Source: Christensenella sp. UBA1685
GTDB taxonomy: Bacteria; Bacillota; Clostridia; Christensenellales; CAG-138
Direction: 5' to 3'
Length of the DNA: 10,305 nucleotides
Assembly: GCA_002320595.1 (NCBI GenBank)
Contig: DCKB01000049.1
Location: 1 to 10,305 of the forward strand
Made by a program: the position numbers and the translations under genes. Below the pieces are notes generated by a model. The model made no database searches. It was not told the DNA's origin and saw nothing but the letters and a program-made list of their open reading frames with translations. Within the stretch, counting starts at the first letter, position 1. Every line of letters begins with the position of its first letter. Below are positions 5,972 to 10,305 of the stretch, piece after piece.

Positions 5972-6151
5972 ATGGGTCCAGCCATTTTAATCCTGCTTGT
6001 ATTAGCTTATATGGTCGGTGCTCCGATTTGGGCTTATCATGACGCGCAGAAAAACTGTCTTGATGCGAAATTTTGTCTTGTACTCTGCCTGTTTGGCGGG
6101 ATACTTCTTTACCTGTATTACCGGCACAGGAACCGCAACCAGAGGCTCTGA
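5972..6151 (+). CDS. Small two-helix membrane protein, 59 residues
   Basis: Not recognised. The frame opens MGPAILILLVLAYMVGAPIW, giving a first membrane helix (about 3-21), then a short polar turn (AYHDAQKNCLDAK, 21-33), a second helix (about 34-50, FCLVLCLFGGILLYLYY) and a basic tail (RHRNRNQRL). The tail suggests both ends face the cytoplasm. Three cysteines (C29, C35, C39) lie around the second helix. An AAAGGAAG ribosome site sits about 8 bases before the ATG, and the gene starts 24 bases after the secreted protein's stop, so they are probably cotranscribed. A strong hairpin closes the unit. It could assist, anchor or protect against the secreted partner, but nothing in the sequence proves a link. 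Confidence 0.7.
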   Translation: MGPAILILLVLAYMVGAPIWAYHDAQKNCLDAKFCLVLCLFGGILLYLYYRHRNRNQRL

Positions 6152-6164
6152 AGCAGCACATGCA

Positions 6165-6200
6165 AAAGCGGCTCCTAAGCGGGAGCCGCTTTCATTTCCT
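6165..6200 (+). terminator. Hairpin terminator of the first cassette
   Basis: AAAGCGGCTCC (6165-6175) pairs perfectly with GGAGCCGCTTT (6182-6192) around a six-base loop, followed by CATTTCC. The flanking A and T tracts make it usable in both directions. It starts 14 bases after the small membrane protein gene. Confidence 0.85.
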
Positions 6201-6291
6201 AACAAATTTCCACCACCGCTTGGTTTCGCCCATCCTTCTGTCCTCTTTCCCCGCAATCATCAAAACAAAGAAAAGTATGCCTAACGCGCCC

Positions 6292-6320
6292 TTGCGGCTG
6301 CCTTTGTGGCATGCTATAGT
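6292..6320 (+). promoter_or_regulatory. Promoter of the frameshifted gene
   Basis: TTGCGG (6292-6297), a 17-base spacer and TATAGT (6315-6320) preceded by an extended -10 TGC. The start point near 6327 places the ATG at 6363 as the first usable start, and excludes an in-frame ATG at 6306. Confidence 0.55.
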
Positions 6321-6362
6321 TTTATTTGCATTAAAAAGCGGCACCCGGGAGGAATTTTGTCC

Positions 6363-6888
6363 ATGCAGAAGCCAACCAAATTCGGAAGCTATATCATTAT
6401 CCCCCTGAAATATGACCATGAAAGTTTTCAGCAAGCAAAACTGAAGGAAAAATTGCAGGTTGTTCCCGTTACGACGATGGATCTCAATGAAAATGTGAAG
6501 GAGATCTTTGACCGATCAGCCCATGCGGTCGGTACCTGTTACGGCGTTTCGCGCAGCATTTTGTGTGAAGCATTCCTGAATGCGGAATCCTTTACTGTGC
6601 AGGATAATTGCGCCGCACTTCCGTTTCAGATTGCAGACTCCTACCTTGGTTTCGGATGTCAGCACAAAAATCAACATATTGGCTGAACAGCAGGAGGACT
6701 TGGAACGTGCGCGCAAGGAGACGCCTGTCAACCTCATTACGATCTTCGGGGTGATTTCTATTCTAGCCTCGGTTTTGGATATCGTGCAGACGCTTTCCAG
6801 CGGAGGTACTTTCATTTGGACGACGACAATCGTTACAAACGTTGCACTGCTGCTCGTTCTGGGATTGGCCATGCGGATAAATAAGTAA
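6363..6888 (+). pseudogene. Gene split by an apparent frameshift; coiled coil and two membrane helices
   Basis: The first frame starts at ATG 6363 after a GGGAGGAA ribosome site and encodes MQKPTKFGSYIIIPLKYDHE and on to about residue 95 (IADSYL), then runs into a short nonsense tail and stops at 6686. From about 6648 the next frame (+1) continues as VSDVSTKINILAEQQEDLER, a polar helix likely to form a coiled coil, followed by two hydrophobic helices (about 6736-6795 and 6814-6882) and a stop at 6886-6888. Read through with a +1 shift at CTT-G (6645-6648), the whole is about 174 residues and makes a sensible soluble domain, helix and two-helix membrane end. I do not recognise the family. It may be a pseudogene, a sequencing error, the remnant of an internal deletion, or less likely programmed frameshifting; no slippery heptamer is visible. 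Confidence 0.55.
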
Positions 6889-6924
6889 ACGGGCACGGCC
6901 CTTGCTGATACGGCAATCCCCCGT

Positions 6925-6994
6925 CAGCGGCTTTGCCGCTGCTTCTCAATTCGCAAAGGCCGCGCCGCGTCGCCGCAGAAGCGGCTTCTTTGCG
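6925..6994 (+). terminator. Paired hairpins between convergent genes
   Basis: Two structures follow the frameshifted gene. CAGCGGC-TTT-GCCGCTG (6925-6941) is a perfect seven-pair hairpin followed by CTTCTC. A larger one joins CGCAAAG (6952-6958) to CTTTGCG (6988-6994), with inner pairing GCCGC-AGAA-GCGGC (6972-6985). They may terminate transcription from one or both sides, though T-runs are poor. The stretch 6995-7078 has no gene; no clear separate terminator for the glycosyltransferase is seen. The G+C-rich hairpin style also resembles dispersed intergenic repeats of gut Clostridia. Confidence 0.45.
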
Positions 6995-7078
6995 CGCCCT
7001 TGCTTACTGGGCTTTCGCCTCGCTGCATCCCGCACTGATCACGCTCGGCTCCGCCCCCAATTTTTATGCGGGCCGGTT

Positions 7079-8344
7079 TCAGGCTGCGTCCCGCAGGTCC
7101 GCGAGCGTTTTGTTTACGCTGTGGCGGATGGGCTTCCACTCCGCCTTCTGGAACAGTGCGGCCACGGAAACCGGCAGGTAGGTCATCATGAAAAGCGGGA
7201 ACGTGAACAAGAAGAACACCTTGCGGAAGCTGCCGCAGTAGATGCGCTTCCACTCGCTTGCGAGCGTGACGGCGCCGGTTGCAAGGAGCGTTACATACAT
7301 GCCGCCGAACCAGCGCAGCAATTCCCCGCAAAGCGTGCCGAGCACGGGTTCGCGCAGCACGATCAGGCTGTAAAGCGCGCCGCCCGCGTTCAAGAGCGCG
7401 CAGGCCAGGGTGAGAACGATTGCGGGGAGGATGGCCATGAGCATGTCGAAGCAGGCATAGCCGCGCTTCCCGCCGCGGAACACGCCGGAGACGAGGCGCG
7501 CGCCGTATTTATGGAGCACCTGCAAATACCCGCGGGACCAGCGCAGCCGCTGCCGCCAGGATTGGCGGAAGGACGTGGGCTGTTCGTCATAAAGGATGGC
7601 GTTGCCGCAATAGGCGATAAACTCTCCGGAGAGGACGCTGTCGATGGTAAACTCCGTATCCTCCGTGAGCAGATGAAAGGGCCAGCCGCCGTTCTTTTCG
7701 ATGACCTCGCGCGCAACCAGGAAGCCTGTGCCGCCCACAACGCTTGAGGTTTTAAGCTGCATGCGCGGGTTGTTCATGTATTGCGCATCGCGGAGAAACC
7801 AGAGCGAATAGCCTGCGCTGATCCAGTTGTCCCCGTAATTCTTGGAGTTGCGGTAGCTTGTTATGATGCGGTTGCCCGCGGCGAAGGATTTGTTCATTTC
7901 GGCAATGAAATCCTCGTGCAGAAGGTTGTCCGCATCAAAGAAGAAAAATCCGTCGTACCGCGCGAACGCACCCGAGGCGCGCAGCCGTTCAAACAGGAAA
8001 TCAAGCGCATATCCCTTGCCAATGCGCATGGAGTCAAACCGCTCAAATACGATTGCGCCGCGTGCGCGCGCGACTGCGGCCGTGCCGTCCGTGCAGTTGT
8101 CCGCGCAGACGTAAACATCCACAAGGCCGCCCGGGTATTTTTGGGCATGGATGCTTTCGATCAGGTTCCCGATGACGGCCTCCTCGTTGCGGGCGCAGAG
8201 GATTGCCGCATAGCGCCGGGGCACGGCAGGCGGCAGCGGTTTTGGGCGTTTGAGAAACGCCACGGCGAGATAGATGATCTGATATGCGAAGCAGGCGCAG
8301 AACAGCGCCGAAAGAAAGTCGTTTATGCGCGTTAAGAATTCCAT
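7079..8344 (-). CDS. Family 2 membrane glycosyltransferase
   Basis: A 421-residue processive-type GT2 enzyme that would transfer sugars from nucleotide donors, probably building an envelope or extracellular polysaccharide. An N-terminal helix (about 10-31) is followed by the catalytic domain: AILCARNEE (47-55), DNCTDG (82-87), the metal-binding DADN (137-140), GGTGF (204-208), the catalytic TEDTEF (227-232) and the acceptor motif QRLRW (265-269, the Q/RxxRW signature of cellulose, chitin and hyaluronan synthase relatives). Three or four C-terminal helices (about 300-325, 347-363, 376-397) complete it. The ATG at 8344 is preferred over 8392 because it has an AAGGGGG site and starts right at the first helix. 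No other polysaccharide genes are nearby, so the product cannot be named. It is convergent with the frameshifted gene. Confidence 0.92.
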   Translation of the reverse strand: MEFLTRINDFLSALFCACFAYQIIYLAVAFLKRPKPLPPAVPRRYAAILCARNEEAVIGNLIESIHAQKYPGGLVDVYVCADNCTDGTAAVARARGAIVFERFDSMRIGKGYALDFLFERLRASGAFARYDGFFFFDADNLLHEDFIAEMNKSFAAGNRIITSYRNSKNYGDNWISAGYSLWFLRDAQYMNNPRMQLKTSSVVGGTGFLVAREVIEKNGGWPFHLLTEDTEFTIDSVLSGEFIAYCGNAILYDEQPTSFRQSWRQRLRWSRGYLQVLHKYGARLVSGVFRGGKRGYACFDMLMAILPAIVLTLACALLNAGGALYSLIVLREPVLGTLCGELLRWFGGMYVTLLATGAVTLASEWKRIYCGSFRKVFFLFTFPLFMMTYLPVSVAALFQKAEWKPIRHSVNKTLADLRDAA

Positions 8345-8490
8345 TGCGGACCCCCTTGCGTTTTCCTTGCGGCATGCGTGGCATATCCGCATAAGCTAAG
8401 CATAGCAAAAACATATAAACAAAGTATCAACAGAAAACTAAGATTTCATTAAAGTTGCATGAGAGGGATATATGGGAAGGACTACGGCCA

Positions 8491-8509
8491 AACAATATAT
8501 TGTTAACAA
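8491..8509. promoter_or_regulatory. Two overlapping palindromes upstream of a promoter
   Basis: AACAATATATTGTT (8491-8504) is a perfect 14-base palindrome and TTGTTAACAA (8500-8509) a perfect 10-base one, sharing TTGTT. They end 13 bases before the -35 box, a fitting place for an activator or regulator dimer. No known binding motif is recognised. Confidence 0.45.
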
Positions 8510-8522
8510 ATGATTAACTCCG

Positions 8523-8551
8523 TTGACAAAAAACGATCAGCAAAATAAAAT
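8523..8551 (+). promoter_or_regulatory. Promoter of the second secreted-protein cassette
   Basis: A perfect TTGACA (8523-8528) and TAAAAT (8546-8551) are separated by 17 bases. The start point near 8558 gives a leader of about 119 bases before the ATG at 8677. Confidence 0.75.
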
Positions 8552-8676
8552 GAAAAAGAAAGTAACATAATAGTTGATCTGATCCATTCTTTGAAGTTAT
8601 CCATAAAAATAAGGTATTTTGGCTTATGGTGAAAACTGTAGGAAAATAAAACATCATAATACAGGAGGGCACAAAA

Positions 8677-9615
8677 ATGAAAACAGCGAAACAAACGGTC
8701 TCAGTTTTTCTGGCAATTGCGTTCTTGTGCATCATGATGCCTGGAGCGAATGCGACAGAAACCGAAGCAACTTTTGCGGAATTTCATCATGAGAATGGGT
8801 TGTACTGGCAGGAAACAGAGGAGATGGTTTTAACGATCTATCCGAACAAGTCAGGCGAGTATTGTGCATCGTACGTTTTAAAAAACGATACATACACAGT
8901 TTATGAAGTGAATACAGGCATTATGGCTGACAACGGAATTGTATCGCAAAGCGACTTGAACGCAATAAAGGCAAAAGCGCTGGAAAAAAAGAACGTAGCC
9001 AAAGCCGTGTCTACGCGAGCGCCCGCGGGCTATGCGGCCAAAGCGGGGGACCAGCTAAAAATTAATGCAGTAAAGCGGAAGATGGCCGACCGATATGGTG
9101 CTGCATATAGTTGGAAAGACTTATATACAGAATCGCAGGCATACGCTCCCCTTACGATTAAAATTCGTGAGGATAAAGTGCATAGTGCAGAGCAGATAGG
9201 ATTGAGGACATTAAGTAAAGGCATAACAGTAGCGTCAGGAGCTGCAACAATTGCATCATGGCTCCAACTTACGGTTCCGCAAGCAATAGCGGTTGTATGC
9301 GCAATAGCAGGTATTGTAGAGGCAGCGGAAGCCATCTTAGATAGAACGATTACCGTAGAATCTTATCGCGGCGTAACTATGTGGACGCGAACAGGAACAG
9401 TAATTCCGCAAAATGGCAGTGAAACACCTGTTACAACAGCTACACGTACTTATATACGGGAGTATGCCATCGATTATAGTCTTTCAGGGACATCTGATAG
9501 CTTCTATAACTATTTAGAAGATTGTAATTACTTTGGATGCATCTATGCTCCTTATGAATCCTATTTTGACTATAGCAATCTTGTAATTGCTACTTATAAA
9601 GCATATGCAGGATAA
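8677..9615 (+). CDS. Secreted protein of unknown function with internal hydrophobic segment, 312 residues
   Basis: Not recognised. A signal peptide (hydrophobic core about 8-22, probable cleavage after ANA at residue 26) predicts export. The mature region 27-80 is mixed and probably stranded, 85-150 is charged, Lys/Ala-rich and helical, and a long Ala/Val/Ile-rich hydrophobic segment lies at about 183-221 (ITVASGAATIASWLQLTVPQ and AIAVVCAIAGIVEAAEAIL). The last 90 residues are Thr/Tyr-rich with two close cysteines (C283, C288). A secreted protein with an internal hydrophobic hairpin could insert into membranes, as some bacteriocins and pore-formers do, but this is only a resemblance. The start has a clear AGGAGGGC site. 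Codon and base use are A+T-richer than the core genes. Its end overlaps the next gene by 11 bases. Confidence 0.85.
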   Translation: MKTAKQTVSVFLAIAFLCIMMPGANATETEATFAEFHHENGLYWQETEEMVLTIYPNKSGEYCASYVLKNDTYTVYEVNTGIMADNGIVSQSDLNAIKAKALEKKNVAKAVSTRAPAGYAAKAGDQLKINAVKRKMADRYGAAYSWKDLYTESQAYAPLTIKIREDKVHSAEQIGLRTLSKGITVASGAATIASWLQLTVPQAIAVVCAIAGIVEAAEAILDRTITVESYRGVTMWTRTGTVIPQNGSETPVTTATRTYIREYAIDYSLSGTSDSFYNYLEDCNYFGCIYAPYESYFDYSNLVIATYKAYAG

Positions 9616-9982
9616 CAGGAAAGAAGAAAAGAATAAAACGCCTGAAAAGCAGAAAAAGAGCCTTTGGGATACCGTGCGCCGAAAGGAAACGGTTTATGTT
9701 GCAGACTTCTGCGCATGTATATTCGCGTTGGCCGGCCCTCGCCTCGTTGCCCTATGGGAGAGCGGGACGGTGAAATGGATCGTTTTCTACAGCGTTATCA
9801 TCCTGGAGATCCTCATGCTGCTCACTCCTGCCCTCGATTGCTGGGCCGCAGCCTTCCGGGACGCCGCGCCGGACGATGCTGCGGAGCAGAAGGCCCGCAG
9901 GACGGTGTACTGGCACGTCGCGCTCGCGCTGCTTTACGCGGCGGCGGCGGTCCTCATAGGCATGAGGCGCCGGGCCGCTTAA
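9605..9982 (+). CDS. Three-helix membrane protein overlapping the secreted-protein gene
   Basis: Not recognised. The 125-residue product begins with a very polar, Lys/Glu-rich cytoplasmic-looking head (residues 1-28), followed by hydrophobic helices at about 31-52, 57-80 and 100-120 and a basic end (RRRAA). The ATG at 9605 is chosen over a TTG at 9587; it lies inside the previous reading frame's end (11-base overlap) and lacks a good ribosome site, so expression probably depends on coupling to the secreted protein. Base composition changes within the gene: the first roughly 100 bases are A-rich like the gene before, while the rest is as G+C-rich as the core genes. This could mark a recombination joint. 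The position fits a partner, exporter or protection protein for the secreted product, but that is inference. Confidence 0.75.
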   Translation: MQDNRKEEKNKTPEKQKKSLWDTVRRKETVYVADFCACIFALAGPRLVALWESGTVKWIVFYSVIILEILMLLTPALDCWAAAFRDAAPDDAAEQKARRTVYWHVALALLYAAAAVLIGMRRRAA

Positions 9983-10062
9983 TGCCAGGCGCGCCCGGCC
10001 TGCCTTTCCCGCGCCGTGCCGGCGCTCTTCCAAAATGGAACTGCAAATTTGGTTCTCCCCCT

Positions 10063-10089
10063 GCCCCCGCGCCCTGCGGGGGCTTTTTT
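10063..10089 (+). terminator. Intrinsic terminator of the second cassette
   Basis: GCCCCCGC (10063-10070) pairs perfectly with GCGGGGGC (10076-10083) around a five-base loop, followed by six T residues. It is a strong rho-independent terminator 80 bases after the membrane protein stop and isolates the cassette from the repeat-borne gene that follows. Confidence 0.95.
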
Positions 10090-10135
10090 GCCGCGCGGCG
10101 CAAAGCTGCCGTTCATTTCTTCTTATATTAATAAA

Positions 10136-10305
10136 CTGTAGGTTTGTCAAACATGTTGGACGGTATAGCAACGAAGGAAAAGGTTGGGAGAGCAATACTG
10201 TAAAGGGCGCATAGGACGGTTATTGGAGGCTCTTCGATGCACAGCGAGCTGAGCATCGAAGTCGGCAAGCGAGTAGAAACGATGGGAGTCGTAGAAGCGA
10301 CGCTG
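10136..10305. repeat. Right arm of the inverted repeat
   Basis: Reverse complement of 50-219 with two mismatches in 170 bases. The last visible base matches after a mismatch at 10304, so the repeat may run on past the window edge. It contains the 11-base palindrome GTTTGTCAAAC (10142-10152), a ribosome site and the start of an outward-reading gene. No convincing -35/-10 pair was found inside; transcription may start in the arm with a non-consensus promoter. Confidence 0.9.
10237..10305 (+). CDS. Second copy of the repeat-borne membrane protein gene, N-terminal part only
   Basis: ATG at 10237, preceded by TTGGAGGC 6 bases upstream, opens 23 codons that run off the right edge (MHSELSIEVGKRVETMGVVE, then ATL). 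The first 22 residues equal those of the gene at 118-1; codon 23 differs (CTG against CGG). It reads outward, opposite to the first copy. Whether it is a complete paralogue or a repeat-truncated copy cannot be told from here. Confidence 0.5.
   Translation, partial: MHSELSIEVGKRVETMGVVEATL

Larger units (their letters stand above)
8345..8676. other. A+T-rich divergent intergenic region
   Basis: This 332-base stretch separates the glycosyltransferase from the second secreted-protein gene. It holds the ribosome site of the former, two overlapping palindromes (8491-8509), a strong plus-strand promoter (8523-8551), an inverted pair GATCAG/CTGATC (8535-8540 and 8579-8584) bracketing the -10, and the long leader of the secreted-protein gene. 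No convincing promoter for the glycosyltransferase and no coding sequence were found in it. Confidence 0.6.

Noticed and set aside
6580..6888. Independent gene starting at ATG 6580
   Set aside because: No ribosome site, and the first 20 or so residues are out-of-frame reading of the upstream coding sequence; the joined-frame explanation fits better.
6902..7747. Long plus-strand open frame of 281 codons opposite the glycosyltransferase
   Set aside because: It lies antisense to a clear GT2 gene in G+C-rich DNA, has no ribosome site and an uneven residue make-up.
8597..8605. TTATCCATA, one base from a DnaA box
   Set aside because: A single near match far from the origin region is expected by chance.
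1..10305. CRISPR array, tRNA or rRNA genes
   Set aside because: No regularly spaced repeats, cloverleaf or rRNA-like sequence was seen on either strand.

Overview
The window comes from a bacterial chromosome at or near its replication origin. It carries the gene block that flanks oriC in many Bacillota: dnaA on the minus strand, diverging from rpmH, rnpA, yidD, yidC and jag on the plus strand. G+C-rich core genes, strong Shine-Dalgarno sites, intrinsic terminators with T-runs and sigma-A-type promoters suggest a Clostridia-like, probably host-associated Bacillota. The taxonomic placement is inference from gene order and style, not from a database search.

Layout. Bases 1-118 hold the start of an unrecognised membrane protein reading out of the left edge. 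Its first 22 codons and about 100 bases upstream form an inverted repeat with the right edge (50-219 against 10136-10305), where a near-identical gene start reads out of the window. Bases 382-1704 are a complete dnaA with its own terminator; no dnaN follows it within the window. Bases 1705-2152 are the dnaA-rpmH divergent region: DnaA boxes, a dnaA promoter, a terminator-like hairpin in the dnaA leader and a near-consensus rpmH promoter. Bases 2153-5080 are the rpmH-rnpA-yidD-yidC-jag block (ribosomal protein L34, RNase P protein, YidD, YidC insertase, KH/R3H RNA-binding protein), closed by a strong terminator at 5088-5109.

From 5110 onward the content is accessory. Two A+T-rich cassettes share one plan: a consensus promoter with palindromes, an unrecognised secreted protein, then a small multi-spanning membrane protein and a strong hairpin terminator (5169-6200 and 8491-10089). 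Between them lie an apparently frameshifted gene with a coiled-coil/two-helix C-terminus (6363-6888) and a convergent family 2 membrane glycosyltransferase (7079-8344).

The core genes work together in replication initiation (DnaA), tRNA 5' processing (RnpA), ribosome assembly (L34) and membrane protein insertion (YidC/YidD). The accessory genes look concerned with the cell envelope and the outside of the cell. The most notable observations are the outward-facing inverted repeat bracketing the origin, the two parallel secreted-protein/membrane-protein cassettes, and the terminator-like element in the dnaA leader.
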